A stretch of 64,000 nt of DNA from Shewanella psychropiezotolerans (GTDB lineage Bacteria; Pseudomonadota; Gammaproteobacteria; Enterobacterales; Shewanellaceae): NCBI RefSeq assembly GCF_007197555.1, contig NZ_CP041614.1, forward strand, positions 3,154,001-3,218,000. Reading direction: 5' to 3'. Of the stretch, positions 52,331-61,677 are shown piece after piece (position 1 is the stretch's first letter; each line of letters opens with the position of its first letter). Position numbers and translations under genes: made by a program. The notes beneath the pieces were generated by a model. The model was given only the letters and a program-made list of their open reading frames with translations, searched no databases and was not told the origin of the DNA.

Positions 52331-52440
52331 TAATACCTGATCCTAAACTATTCCATATGGATCAAATAGTAACCTTTGATTAACAAATGCTCCACTGGTA
52401 TTACAGTAAATAAACGTTTGGATAAAAAAGTAGCAAATAA

Positions 52441-52474
52441 AACGCCCCATGGTCATCAAAAACCATGGGGCGTT
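52441..52474. terminator. Intrinsic terminator after the M49-like gene
   Basis: AACGCCCCATGGT-catcaaaa-ACCATGGGGCGTT, a perfect 13-bp stem 27 bases beyond the peptidase stop on the minus strand. Confidence 0.8.
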
Positions 52475-52501
52475 AATACCGGATAGCATAAAGCCTACCA
52501 A

Positions 52502-54205
52502 TTAGATCTTAGGGTAGTTAGGCCTGATGTCGGTTGGGATTTGTGCCATCTTCTCGTTCAAAGCGGCAACTTCGTCGGCCATAACGGCATATTTAGCTAA
52601 GAAGTCCTTAGATTGTTGATAATCACCTAAGGCTTGGATCATACAAACATCCCGGACAAGATCTGAGATTGCTTGGGTCATCTTATCAAAATTAACGGTA
52701 TACCTTTGTGTACTGGAATCGAAACTGAATGCCTGCTTCTCTTTGAAATAGTTGTATTGAAACGCCGCACCGGCTCCATGAGCTTCATGCACACCGAAAC
52801 GCATTGAACGGAATAATCCGGCAAAGTAGGTGACTAACATATTATTTTTCTCAGACTTAGGTAGCACATCTTTATCCATCAAGAACAACATGTTGTACGC
52901 ACCCATTACATCGGCTTTACCTTCTTCAATCTTAGAGTAAGTCTCTTGTAGTTGCTCGGAAACTGTGGTGGTTTTGCCGTCCTTGACGATAGTTCCCGGA
53001 CCTAAGCCATGGGATAATTCATGAAACAGGGTCTCATTGAAGAAGTAGCGTTCCATAAGCAGTGACTGCTGTGGTTTGGCGATGATCAAGGCTGATATCG
53101 GCTGCATCACCGCCTTGTATTTAGCATTCAGTACGTTTTTGAGCATGACTTTTTTACTGCCTTTTACCTCACGCACATATTCATCGTTAGGTAAATTAAA
53201 GGCCGTAGTTTGCACCGCTGGCTTGTTATCACCGCCGCCAGCAACTTGATCCACGACAGAAATCGGTGACTCAGAACCACGCTGAAAATTCTTATGTTCA
53301 TCAGGAATAGGCAAGTTTAGCTCCATCCCCTTAAGATATTGCTTATACACGTCGAGCTTGGCACTGTCTTCTGGGTTACGCACGGTAATAAAAGCTTCAA
53401 AAAAGGTCTTATAGCCGAACAGCTTGTCAGTATATGTCTCATAGGGGCCGATAGCCACTTCAAGTGTGCCATCAAGATCCATCCAGGCCATCTCAGAGTC
53501 GCGGTATTCATCGCTGAGGAAGGCATCGGCTCGCTTAGACAAGAAGGTCTTTAGGCTAGCATCTTGTGTTAAGGCGGCGGCCTCGCGCATCAATAGCGCC
53601 GCCTGCTGCATATCTGTTGCATAAGCCTGACTGTACGGGATGGCGACCAGTTTATCGCCTTGGCGCTTAATCACGGTATAGCCACTCTTGAATGCCGCTT
53701 CATCCTGAGGATGGTCTTGGATCCATTGATTAAACTCAGCCTTAGTCATGTCGGTCGGGTATACCCCGGCGCCCTCTGGGCGAGTGATATCACCGAAGAA
53801 GGTTTTATCACCTTCCAGTGTATCCCAGGGACCGTAGTGAAGGTCATAGAGAGAGAGTAATTGTTCAGTATTCGTCAATTTAGAGTCTTGGATCTGCTGT
53901 CTTATCTCGGCATTATTTTCATAGGTCTGCTCCAGATACACCTTGTCCAGAACATCTGCAACTGAGATGAGTTTACGCAGGACCTGCTTATCGATATCAC
54001 TTAAGCTGGACAGATCGGCTTGCATGTCCACAGTTAGAAATTTGTCGAGCATGGCTTGATATTTATCAGTAGCCGCAACAACTTCAGTTGCTTCTAGTGT
54101 CTTAGTATCTTGACTGGCCTGTGGTTTAGTGTGGCTAATCTCAACATCCGGTGAGCATGCCGACAGCGCGGTTAGCAAGGCTAACGATAATAATGATTTT
54201 TTCAT
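52502..54205 (-). CDS. M49 (dipeptidyl-peptidase III)-like zinc peptidase lipoprotein
   Basis: The 567-residue protein has a lipoprotein signal (LSLALLTALSACS). The zinc motif is FHELSHGLGPG at about residue 395, with EEGKADVMGAYN about 50 residues later providing the third ligand. DPP III usually has HEXXGH; here the spacing is HEXXH, as reported for a few bacterial members. YGPWDTLEGDKTFFG and RPEGAGVYP are typical of the bacterial M49-like group. It should sit in the envelope and remove dipeptides or act as an aminopeptidase. Substrate unproven. Confidence 0.75.
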   Translation of the reverse strand: MKKSLLSLALLTALSACSPDVEISHTKPQASQDTKTLEATEVVAATDKYQAMLDKFLTVDMQADLSSLSDIDKQVLRKLISVADVLDKVYLEQTYENNAEIRQQIQDSKLTNTEQLLSLYDLHYGPWDTLEGDKTFFGDITRPEGAGVYPTDMTKAEFNQWIQDHPQDEAAFKSGYTVIKRQGDKLVAIPYSQAYATDMQQAALLMREAAALTQDASLKTFLSKRADAFLSDEYRDSEMAWMDLDGTLEVAIGPYETYTDKLFGYKTFFEAFITVRNPEDSAKLDVYKQYLKGMELNLPIPDEHKNFQRGSESPISVVDQVAGGGDNKPAVQTTAFNLPNDEYVREVKGSKKVMLKNVLNAKYKAVMQPISALIIAKPQQSLLMERYFFNETLFHELSHGLGPGTIVKDGKTTTVSEQLQETYSKIEEGKADVMGAYNMLFLMDKDVLPKSEKNNMLVTYFAGLFRSMRFGVHEAHGAGAAFQYNYFKEKQAFSFDSSTQRYTVNFDKMTQAISDLVRDVCMIQALGDYQQSKDFLAKYAVMADEVAALNEKMAQIPTDIRPNYPKI

Positions 54206-54441
54206 TTAAAGATTTCCCCATCTTTTGTTTTTATTGGCGCTAACGTTACAGGTAAATACTGGTTTGATAAACCCTGAACAAGGAATCGCCGTATTAAATT
54301 TTTTACACATCTTGTCTTAGGAGATTCGATGAGTAAAAGAAAAAACACAGCGAAATCTGACTAACTATGTACTTATCTCGCATTTTTGTTTAGCTTATCT
54401 TCACATATTCACCGAAACCGATTGGTTCGCAGGAGAGCACT

Positions 54442-54996
54442 ATGATTCAAACGTTAAGCCCAGAGCATTTTGCAGATGTTATCTCACTGGGTAATCAGGT
54501 TCATGGTGACGGCTATCTGGATGAGGCATCGTTAGCAACTCTATATCGAAAAGGGATCAAGGATGAGATAAACGCAAATTTTGTCGCCCACCAAGATGGA
54601 AAACTGATTGGATTTCGTCTCACTTACGCACCGGGAAATTGGCAAACAGATAAATGGTGTACCCCCCATGCATGGGGAATAGAACCCCAAAGAGTCTGTT
54701 ACTTTAAGTGTAATACCGTAGCCGAGCCATATCGAGGTGTGGGAATAGGGGGCAAGCTGCTGAGTGCCTCTATAGCAGCGACCAAACGGCAGGGAGCGAC
54801 AGCTGGAATAAGCCATTTATGGCAGCAGAGCCCGAACAACTCGGCGGTGAGATATTTTACCAAGGCTGGTGCTATGCTGATAAAGGAACATCCAGATAGA
54901 TGGAATGACACCAAGGAACACCCTGATTATATCTGTGTGATCTGTGGCGCAGATTGCCACTGCACCGCCTGTGAAATGTTGCTCATTTTCAAGTAA
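54442..54996 (+). CDS. GNAT-family N-acetyltransferase with Cys-rich end
   Basis: The 184-residue protein has NFVAHQDGKLIGFRLTYAPG, the acetyl-CoA loop VAEPYRGVGIGGKLLSASIA and LWQQSPNNSAVRYFTKAGAM, all standard GNAT elements. The C-terminus has Cys-rich ICVICGADCHCTACEMLLIF, which could bind metal. GGAGAG precedes the start. It lies upstream of the PuuB-like oxidase on the same strand (91 bases apart), so a polyamine or amine substrate is conceivable. Confidence 0.8.
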   Translation: MIQTLSPEHFADVISLGNQVHGDGYLDEASLATLYRKGIKDEINANFVAHQDGKLIGFRLTYAPGNWQTDKWCTPHAWGIEPQRVCYFKCNTVAEPYRGVGIGGKLLSASIAATKRQGATAGISHLWQQSPNNSAVRYFTKAGAMLIKEHPDRWNDTKEHPDYICVICGADCHCTACEMLLIFK

Positions 54997-55087
54997 CAGT
55001 TTCAGGTCTGAGTTAGATCTGGCTCAGATATACTGCAGCACTGTCACCACTTAATTCCTCAATAACTGACCTCAAATAAAGAAAAAC

Positions 55088-56446
55088 ATGGCCCAGAACC
55101 CTATTAACTCCAAGCATTTCGACCCTCTTCTAGCCTCGGGTCCTGGAGGCCTTAGTTGGCCGGACTCATATTGGGCAAGTACCATAGCATCGCCGCCTCA
55201 AATAAGCCCAGCACTCACAGGCACCAATCAAACCGATGTTGCCATCATAGGCGGAGGCTACACAGGACTACTGACGGCCTATTATTTAGCAACAGAATTT
55301 AATATTCATGCCACCGTATTAGAAGCCAATCGGATAGGATTCGGTGCCAGTGGCCGTAATGCGGGATTCGTACTCAAAGGCTCAGGCCGACTAGGTTATA
55401 GCCAGATGGCCAACCGGTGGGGACTGGATACGGCGAAAGGCATTTATAGTGAATTTAGTCAGGCCGTCGAGCGCGTCAGTGATCTTATCAAGGATAATAG
55501 GATATTGTGTGAGCCCCAGCAACCTGGCTATCTTAAAATCGCCCATAATGCCAAGGCCCTCAAGCAACTTAAGCAAACCGCAGAGTTTATTACCCGTGAG
55601 CTTGGTGGTCAGGCTGAATTTATCCCCTTAAAGCAACTCACCAATGAGTACATGGCCCATAAGCAAGCTTATGGGGCGCTGAGGCTAGCGGATGGTTTTG
55701 GCATAAATCCACTTAAGTTAGTGTTGGGATATAAACAGCTAGTAGAAGCTCAAGGGATTAAGATCTATGAAAATTCTTGTGTCGAGCAGTGGATCGAGGA
55801 GCTGGGTAAGCATAGATTGATCACCGAGCAAGGAGAGTTGCTTGCAAAACGCGTAGTGACCGCGGGCAATGCCTATACGCCTAAACAGTTTAATCCTCGA
55901 GTCGATAGAAAATTCTTACCCATATTAAGTAATATTATCGTCACCGAGCCTCTGACGGCGGAGCAATTGAGTGAGTCGGGTCTCAAAACCCATCAAGTGA
56001 CCATGGATACCCGTATTCTGAAGTATTACTATCGATTATTGCCTGACAATCGTCTCTTGTTTGGTGGTCGTGGGGCCATATTTGGTAAAGATGCATCGGA
56101 CCCCGTGTATGCACAAAGACTTAAATATGCACTCAACCAATGTTTTCCTGTTTTAGCGGATGTCGGGGTGTCATACAATTGGACTGGGTGGATTGCGGCC
56201 GCCATGGATGATATGCCCCATGTTTACCAAGCTGATGGGGTCGGTTATAGCTTGGGCTATTGCGGCTCAGGTGTCTCCTTCAGCGCCCAGGCTGCATTTC
56301 GTCTCGCCCAAAGTATTGCAGGTGATAAAACTCCCGACTTGCCTCTCTACAGACAGGCTTTACCCGTATTTCCTATGCCGGGTCTGAGGCGTTTGGGTCA
56401 ATGGGCTTATTACCATTATGGCTGGCTAAGAGACAGATATGGCTAG
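55088..56446 (+). CDS. FAD-dependent amine oxidase, PuuB-like (DAO family)
   Basis: The 452-residue enzyme has an N-terminal FAD-binding motif DVAIIGGGYTGLLTAYYLA at about 55. EANRIGFGASGRNAGFV follows, the pattern of gamma-glutamylputrescine oxidase relatives, and the C-terminal GYSLGYCGSGVSFSAQAAF closes the FAD site. It would oxidise a secondary amine or gamma-glutamylated polyamine to an aldehyde with oxygen. The next gene, convergent, encodes a PotD-like binding protein, which fits polyamine uptake and catabolism. The substrate is inferred from context. Confidence 0.8.
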   Translation: MAQNPINSKHFDPLLASGPGGLSWPDSYWASTIASPPQISPALTGTNQTDVAIIGGGYTGLLTAYYLATEFNIHATVLEANRIGFGASGRNAGFVLKGSGRLGYSQMANRWGLDTAKGIYSEFSQAVERVSDLIKDNRILCEPQQPGYLKIAHNAKALKQLKQTAEFITRELGGQAEFIPLKQLTNEYMAHKQAYGALRLADGFGINPLKLVLGYKQLVEAQGIKIYENSCVEQWIEELGKHRLITEQGELLAKRVVTAGNAYTPKQFNPRVDRKFLPILSNIIVTEPLTAEQLSESGLKTHQVTMDTRILKYYYRLLPDNRLLFGGRGAIFGKDASDPVYAQRLKYALNQCFPVLADVGVSYNWTGWIAAAMDDMPHVYQADGVGYSLGYCGSGVSFSAQAAFRLAQSIAGDKTPDLPLYRQALPVFPMPGLRRLGQWAYYHYGWLRDRYG

Positions 56447-56468
56447 CTCTTCTCATCCAATCTGGGTA

Positions 56469-57629
56469 TTAATGAAAGGGAAAGAATGACACTTGGCTGG
56501 CATCCTGATTAGCATCTAGATTGGCTTTGTTTGTCATCTTTTTCATGATCTCGTAGGAGCTATGATCATAGGGAGGCACAAACATATTTCCCTTAAGGAT
56601 TTTGCTTGCATCACCCAGCATAGTATTGACTGGTGCTAGTTTGGATGCTGGTACCATAGAGAGCTCTCGAGACACACGAGTTTGAACCTGTTTGCTAATA
56701 AAATAATTAGCAAAGATTTCCGCCGCTTCGAGTTTCCTACCTTTTAGTCCCTTAACGAAATTGATCGTATCTAGCCAGGCCATGTGTCCTTCCTTGAAGT
56801 CAATCAACTGCCAATTAGCCCCTTTCTCATTTTCAGCGTGTATTTCAGGCCCCCAGCTACTAACAATCAGCAAATCCTTATGAAATTTAGGCGAGGTTTT
56901 CCAGAAATCACCAGCGGCTCGATAAAGAGAGGATAGCTGTTGCTGCGTTACTCCCTTAGGATCAGAAATTTTTCTAACAACTTGGCGGTCTTCCTCTAGC
57001 AATGCCTCGTATAAAGAGAAGGGGGAGAGGCCCTGTCTCATTAAGGCTAAACCTAAGTTATACCACTCCTGAGATTGGTTTAAGGAGAACTTATTTTGCC
57101 ATTCATCTTGCCAGAGTGCATCGACTGACTCAGGCACCTCGTCTTCCATCACTTTATTTTTATCGATATAGAAACCATATATACCACCGCCCCAGGGAAT
57201 ATACAGGGGTTGATTCTTGCTATTCATTCCCATGTCCAGCCCAGTGAGATTAGGATAAAGGTAGGCATAATTCGTTAAACGGGGGGAGTGGATATCTATG
57301 GCTTGAATCAATTTAGCCGTTTTCTCTTTTTGCATCTTGATGAAGAAGAGAGTGAGAAAGGTGATATCACACTGCTTAGCACGAATGATATCGAACATCT
57401 GCTCCGCCCCCTGGGCATAGGGAGCGACAATATCGATTTTATATTTATATCCCTTCTCATCTAAGAGTGTATTGACCTTATCTACGTCCTCTGGAGTCAC
57501 ATATCCTTCCCAAGTTAGTACCCTTAGCCAATGATCAGCCTGAGTCTCCTTAGCAAATAGAAGCGTAAATATCAGGGTTAACACGATAAGGATAGCGCTG
57601 GGAAAGGTCATATTTTTGATAGAGGTCAT
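56469..57629 (-). CDS. PotD/PotF-like periplasmic solute-binding protein
   Basis: The 386-residue protein has a signal peptide (ILIVLTLIFTLLFAKETQA). The spermidine/putrescine-binding family features are LRVLTWEGYVTPEDVDKV, VAPYAQGAEQMFDIIRAKQC, YIPWGGGIYGFYIDKNKV and NFVKGLKGRKLEAAEIFANY. No ABC permease genes are adjacent, so it either serves a transporter elsewhere or acts as a sensor. Its proximity to the amine oxidase supports a polyamine ligand. Confidence 0.78.
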   Translation of the reverse strand: MTSIKNMTFPSAILIVLTLIFTLLFAKETQADHWLRVLTWEGYVTPEDVDKVNTLLDEKGYKYKIDIVAPYAQGAEQMFDIIRAKQCDITFLTLFFIKMQKEKTAKLIQAIDIHSPRLTNYAYLYPNLTGLDMGMNSKNQPLYIPWGGGIYGFYIDKNKVMEDEVPESVDALWQDEWQNKFSLNQSQEWYNLGLALMRQGLSPFSLYEALLEEDRQVVRKISDPKGVTQQQLSSLYRAAGDFWKTSPKFHKDLLIVSSWGPEIHAENEKGANWQLIDFKEGHMAWLDTINFVKGLKGRKLEAAEIFANYFISKQVQTRVSRELSMVPASKLAPVNTMLGDASKILKGNMFVPPYDHSSYEIMKKMTNKANLDANQDASQVSFFPFH

Positions 57630-57767
57630 AGAACACCTGTTATTGGTCTATTGTCAGGTTTTACTTATTAAGCTTAGTTCAGCATTTATCTGTTTGATAT
57701 TGGATCTCTTTAGTGCGAATTAGCGCCGTACTTGCTATCATTAACGACTGCTCAACAGGGGAACAAA

Positions 57768-58043
57768 ATGAAATCACAATTAGATAAGATGCTCACTACA
57801 CACGACAAGCTAGTGCACTCAGAAGGGGTAAAGATTATTTCTCATACTCAAAGAGATGTTGAAGAGTGGGTACAACATACTGTGATGATAGAGGGCTGTG
57901 ATGCGCCATTTAAGTTCAGACGCCCCAAGAAATTCAAATGTCTTAAGGGAAACCGCGTCAATATGACCTATTATCCAGAAACCGAGAAAGTGGCGGGATT
58001 CGAAATTGAGGTGATGAAGGTGGTCCGAATTAAGCGGTATTAA
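57768..58043 (+). CDS. Small hypothetical protein, 91 residues
   Basis: The start at 57768 follows AGGGGAAC; the longer frame adds 12 unlikely residues. The protein is basic and soluble, with KFRRPKKFKCLKGNRVNMTY suggesting nucleic-acid or phosphate contact. No family recognised. It is a single gene; the gap 58044-58288 has no gene. Confidence 0.65.
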   Translation: MKSQLDKMLTTHDKLVHSEGVKIISHTQRDVEEWVQHTVMIEGCDAPFKFRRPKKFKCLKGNRVNMTYYPETEKVAGFEIEVMKVVRIKRY

Positions 58044-58288
58044 GCTTTTATCTCATTTTGGTTAACTTGAAGCTAAAAACTGCACCCAGTTGAAATTCTG
58101 CAATAGAAAATGACTCAATATCTCTGATAAACTCAGTGATCTTATATCTCCTATACAGGCGATATAACTTAATTAACTCATATATCATTAAGTCTACATT
58201 CAGTCATTTTATCTTACTCTCTTCCTGTTTACGGCTAATACTGATCGTAGTAGCCTATTAACATTGTGATTACAATTAAGGTATCCCG

Positions 58289-58681
58289 ATGAAGAAAGTA
58301 TTATTAATGGCAGGTTTGTTCCTGTTCCACACAACTGCCTCTGCTTCAAATGTCATTATCGATAAATCTGGTGTTGATGAAAAAGATTACATTTTCGATA
58401 TGCATGAGTGTACTGAACTATCACAGCAGGCCCAGAAAAAACAAACAGAAGGTGGTTTGGTATCGGGTGCAGCTAAAGGGGCAGCCCTAGGCGCGGCTGC
58501 TGGCGCTATTTCCGGAGGATCAGGTACCGATGGTGCTAAAACAGGTGCGGCCATAGGTGTGGTTGGTGGCGCCCTGGGAAGAAACCGCTCTAAGAGACAA
58601 AATGAATCCAGCCATGAAGCTGAGAAACAGATGGTGGTTAAAAATTGCATGATTAACCGAGGCTACACGGTACTCAACTGA
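58289..58681 (+). CDS. Glycine-zipper envelope protein
   Basis: The 130-residue protein has a cleavable signal (VLLMAGLFLFHTTASA). A glycine-zipper hairpin spans about residues 55-93, with GGLVSGAAKGAALGAAAGAI and GAKTGAAIGVVGGALG, plus two Cys (HECTEL, KNCMINRG) that could form a disulfide. Glycine-zipper proteins of this size insert in the outer membrane or periplasmic face. It is followed directly by a strong terminator. Confidence 0.75.
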   Translation: MKKVLLMAGLFLFHTTASASNVIIDKSGVDEKDYIFDMHECTELSQQAQKKQTEGGLVSGAAKGAALGAAAGAISGGSGTDGAKTGAAIGVVGGALGRNRSKRQNESSHEAEKQMVVKNCMINRGYTVLN

Positions 58682-58700
58682 TTTAGACAAGATACTCCAC

Positions 58701-58742
58701 CGGCATAAAAAATCCCGCGACAAAGCGGGCTTTTTTATGCCG
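58701..58742. terminator. Strong bidirectional terminator
   Basis: CCCGC-gacaaa-GCGGG core inside an outer perfect stem CGGCATAAAAAA...TTTTTTATGCCG, 20 bases after the glycine-zipper stop. Confidence 0.9.
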
Positions 58743-58873
58743 TAAATTTCTTATGGGCTCAGCGAGTAAATGAGGACCTCATTCTAAAGTCTGATACAGC
58801 GTACGGTTAAGCAAAGGTTCAGCTAGCTTTTTACATAATAGCCTCAGAGTTATCCCATTCCTCGAGGTATTTT

Positions 58874-59239
58874 ATGCAGACACAGTCCATTCAAGATAGC
58901 TTATTTGAAATTAAATATTCTGATTCTATAAATGCACAGGCCAGAGCCGCTAACTCTGTAATACCTCAGGGTTCTCACCGATTTAAAGAGGCAATAAACA
59001 ACATAAGCATTCTGTCACAGTGTTCACTAATGGCTCATTATCAGGGTGTAAAGCAATCCACAGTGCCGACACTACTGGCTCATAAATCAGATGCCCTTGA
59101 GATGTATAGAGTGGTGACCTGTTCACAGGTCAGTCCCGCCGAGCAAGACATCTTGCTTGGATACATAAATCAGACGATTTATGCCTTAGACGATGGGCTT
59201 AGGTTTAACGTTAAACAATTATTAGTGTATGGCGTTTAA
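58874..59239 (+). CDS. Hypothetical protein, 121 residues
   Basis: The product is soluble and mostly helical, with no signal peptide (QDSLFEIKYSDSINAQARAA at the start, ISILSQCSLMAHYQGVKQST in the middle). CTCGAGG lies upstream of the ATG at weak spacing. I recognise no family. It ends before a stem-loop and is convergent with the bacterioferritin pair. Confidence 0.6.
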   Translation: MQTQSIQDSLFEIKYSDSINAQARAANSVIPQGSHRFKEAINNISILSQCSLMAHYQGVKQSTVPTLLAHKSDALEMYRVVTCSQVSPAEQDILLGYINQTIYALDDGLRFNVKQLLVYGV

Positions 59240-59278
59240 CATTGAGCGTCATTGACTCTGTTGCGATAAGTACAGAAG

Positions 59279-59332
59279 ATGGAGTATCTAGATATTCATA
59301 CCCAGAGGTATGCACTCAGATACTCCATTTTT
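59279..59332. terminator. Long stem-loop terminator
   Basis: ATGGAGTATCT and AGATACTCCAT are exact complements, followed by TTTTTA; a smaller hairpin (CATACC...GGTATG) fills the loop. It lies between convergent genes. Confidence 0.65.
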
Positions 59333-59376
59333 ATTCAAACCTCTTTGTGACCAGTATTCCTTAATTATACAGATAG

Positions 59377-59859
59377 TTAACTGTCTTGGCTGCCCATCTG
59401 GGATTGCACATAGTTCTGAATTCCCATCTTGTCTATCAGGCCAAGATGTTGTTCTAGCCAGTAGATATGATCCATCTCGGTATCATCGAGTAGATCTTCG
59501 AGTATTTCCCGGCTGATGTAATCTTGCTCTTTCTCACAGATCCCAATGATCTTTCTGAGGCTTTCCGCCACGGTTCTTTCTGCCGCAAGATCGTTTTCCA
59601 GCATTTGTTTGACGTTATCGCCAACATTAATCGGTTGCCTGCTGGCTGTATCAGGTTTGCCTTCCAGAAACAATATGCGTTGAGTCAGGCGCTTTGCATG
59701 CTCCAACTCCTCTTCATATTCGTGAGCCAGCTTCTCATGGAGTTTATTGATCCCCCAATCTTCATACATCTTAGAATGAGCCAGATACTGATCCATTGAG
59801 GTTAACTCAAGGGTGAGTTGTTTGTTTAAGTGGTTGATGACATTCTGAACACCTTTCAT
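59377..59859 (-). CDS. bfr: Bacterioferritin, ferroxidase-type subunit
   Basis: The 160-residue four-helix protein aligns with E. coli Bfr. All ferroxidase ligands are kept (Glu18, Glu51, His54, Glu in LAAERTV, and Glu/His in TEMDHIYW), but the heme-ligand Met52 is Leu (EELEHAK). It should oxidise Fe(II) and store iron in the cytoplasm but not bind heme by itself. It follows the second bfr gene with one base between stop and start regions, so the two are co-expressed and probably form a mixed 24-mer. Confidence 0.9.
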   Translation of the reverse strand: MKGVQNVINHLNKQLTLELTSMDQYLAHSKMYEDWGINKLHEKLAHEYEEELEHAKRLTQRILFLEGKPDTASRQPINVGDNVKQMLENDLAAERTVAESLRKIIGICEKEQDYISREILEDLLDDTEMDHIYWLEQHLGLIDKMGIQNYVQSQMGSQDS

Positions 59860-59860
59860 G

Positions 59861-60331
59861 TTAATCCTCCATCATGGTTTGCTGGTAATTTTCAATGCCT
59901 GTGGCATCGATAAGGAACTGTTGCGACTCGATCCAATCAAGGTGATCTTCTTCACCTTCTAAGATATCTTCGAGTAACTCCCGACTGACGTAATCCTCTT
60001 CGGTTTCACACAAGGCGATAGCACCACGTAATGCCGCAATTTGTTCTTCTTGTAGTTCTTTATCGCACTGGATCATCTCTGCTGTGTGCTCACCTATCCT
60101 CAATTTATTCAGCTGCTGCAGGTTAGGAAGGGCCTCTAGAAACAAGATACGTTCAATCAGATCATCGGCTTGTTTCATATCGAGAATCGATTTTTTATAT
60201 TCTTTCTCGTTAAGCTCCTCTAATCCCCAGTTTTTATAAATGCGGGCATGTAAGAAGTATTGATTGATTGAAGTGAGTTCTAACAGCAACATCTGATTCA
60301 GTACTTGGGTGACTTTACTCTTGCCTTTCAT
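59861..60331 (-). CDS. bfr: Bacterioferritin, heme-binding-type subunit
   Basis: The start is 60331 (MKGKSKVTQVLNQ), matching Bfr length at 156 residues; the 24 upstream in-frame residues are not family-like. Met52 is present (SILDMKQADD), but ferroxidase positions 51 and 54 are Asp and Gln instead of Glu and His. It is therefore the complementary subunit to the downstream gene: heme-binding with a weak or absent di-iron site. Split alpha/beta Bfr pairs of this kind are known in Pseudomonas and Neisseria. A Fur-box-like sequence lies upstream. Confidence 0.9.
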   Translation of the reverse strand: MKGKSKVTQVLNQMLLLELTSINQYFLHARIYKNWGLEELNEKEYKKSILDMKQADDLIERILFLEALPNLQQLNKLRIGEHTAEMIQCDKELQEEQIAALRGAIALCETEEDYVSRELLEDILEGEEDHLDWIESQQFLIDATGIENYQQTMMED

Positions 60332-60543
60332 CAGCACTCTCCAAAAGCTCGTTAATTTTGTTGGCCCTGTCGGCCAACAGTTAGCAATGGGGCTCGATGT
60401 CATTCAAACAAGCAGCCACCACCATAGTGAAACTTGGTCCTTACCACTTAAATAATAGATAATGTAAGCCTGTGTGCTAGACCAAATTATTATGCTTGAA
60501 AACATTATAGGCCTGTGAAAGATAAGCAATTTATAAGAATAAG

Positions 60544-60562
60544 GAGAGTGATTCTCATTCAC
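60544..60562. promoter_or_regulatory. Fur-box candidate upstream of bfr pair
   Basis: GAGAGTGATTCTCATTCAC reads on the minus strand as GTGAATGAGAATCACTCTC, close to the GATAATGATAATCATTATC consensus. It lies about 210 bases before the first bfr start. Iron control is inferred. Confidence 0.5.
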
Positions 60563-60577
60563 GAATCAAATATATCC

Positions 60578-60621
60578 AAGACAAAAAACACCTCATTGGT
60601 TAATGAAGTGTTTTTTGTCTT
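60578..60621. terminator. Bidirectional terminator-like stem
   Basis: AAGACAAAAAACAC-ctcatt-ggtt-aatga-GTGTTTTTTGTCTT, a long nearly perfect stem, between the lasT 3' end and the bfr promoter region. Confidence 0.7.
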
Positions 60622-60688
60622 GAAGGGTGGGGAATACTATTTCGTTTAGTGTATAAAAACAGGGAGTTTAACCTAGTAAGCCAGCTTT

Positions 60689-61381
60689 TTACTTGTGGGT
60701 ATTTAGCTTCCTGCCAATGTCATTGAGCAGTTGGTGCGCCATCTTACAGTCCCTGTCACCGAGTAAGCTCATGCCATCGAGTAACCAGCGGGACAGTTTT
60801 ACATCATCATGGGCATCGAGCTGCTGTAACAATATCTTGGTTCTATTTTTCAGGGCCTGCAGTTGACCCTCTTGTGCATCGACTTGCCTAAGGTTGAGCC
60901 GATTATTGACTTCGCTAAGGGCGTAACTGTATACCATGACAGCCTGAGCCAGATTGAGCGAAGGATAGTCGTTTATCAAGGGCACATAGGAAAAAAGATC
61001 ACATAACTCGAGCTCACTGTTGGACAAACCACTGGACTCTCGACCAAAGAGTAGGGCAATCTTCTTTACTGAGCCTGATTGTCGTAATACTGTATTTTTA
61101 AGCTCGTCAGGCGTTAAATATTGTCTGGGAGTTCCTCTCTCTCTCGCAGTGGTTGCTATCAAGTGATCATATTGCGCTCGAATGTCTGCAACTGAGTCAA
61201 CGACTAAGGTTCGTTCCAATATATCTGTGGCACCATGGGCCAGCCAATGGGCCTCTTTGTCGAGATGTAGGTTTGAATTGACTAGAATAAGCTGTTCAAA
61301 GCCCATGGTTTTTATTGCCCTAGCGGCGGCGCCAACATTGGCTGGACGACTAGGTTCTACGAGCACGAAAACAAGAGACAT
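60689..61381 (-). CDS. lasT: TrmH-family RNA 2'-O-methyltransferase, LasT-like
   Basis: The 230-residue protein has SPOUT methyltransferase motifs: LVEPSRPANVGAAARAIKTM (motif 1), ALLFGRESSGLSNSEL (motif 2) and DYPSLNLAQAVMVYSYAL (motif 3). The variant HLDKEAHWLAHGATDIL and the length match E. coli LasT/YjtD (about 228) better than the longer TrmJ. It should methylate ribose in tRNA or rRNA; the site is unknown. It is monocistronic. Confidence 0.78.
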   Translation of the reverse strand: MSLVFVLVEPSRPANVGAAARAIKTMGFEQLILVNSNLHLDKEAHWLAHGATDILERTLVVDSVADIRAQYDHLIATTARERGTPRQYLTPDELKNTVLRQSGSVKKIALLFGRESSGLSNSELELCDLFSYVPLINDYPSLNLAQAVMVYSYALSEVNNRLNLRQVDAQEGQLQALKNRTKILLQQLDAHDDVKLSRWLLDGMSLLGDRDCKMAHQLLNDIGRKLNTHK

Positions 61382-61677
61382 ATAAAAGGCAGACTGAAGA
61401 GGATAAACGGTGGCATATTTTTACCTGAACTAATGCCAAAGTAAATGGATCTGCGAGTTATTTTACACTCCGGAGTCAATCACTCTTTGGCCACTTGCAC
61501 ATGAGGCTGGATGCAGATGTTAACCTGAAGCAGGACGCTGAGTTTCCATACGAAATTCGAGTTTGAATATGCCAAACATAATGATGACCTTAGTCACTCG
61601 TTAATGTTATTATTTTGTGATGCTTGGCAAGCGTTGTCTTGCGATCGAATTTTTGCGCTTACAACTGGATGTAGCCA

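Noticed and set aside
58387..58650. Antisense frames over the glycine-zipper gene
   Set aside because: Low-complexity Gly/Ala codons leave the reverse strand open; the plus-strand gene has signal peptide, start and terminator.
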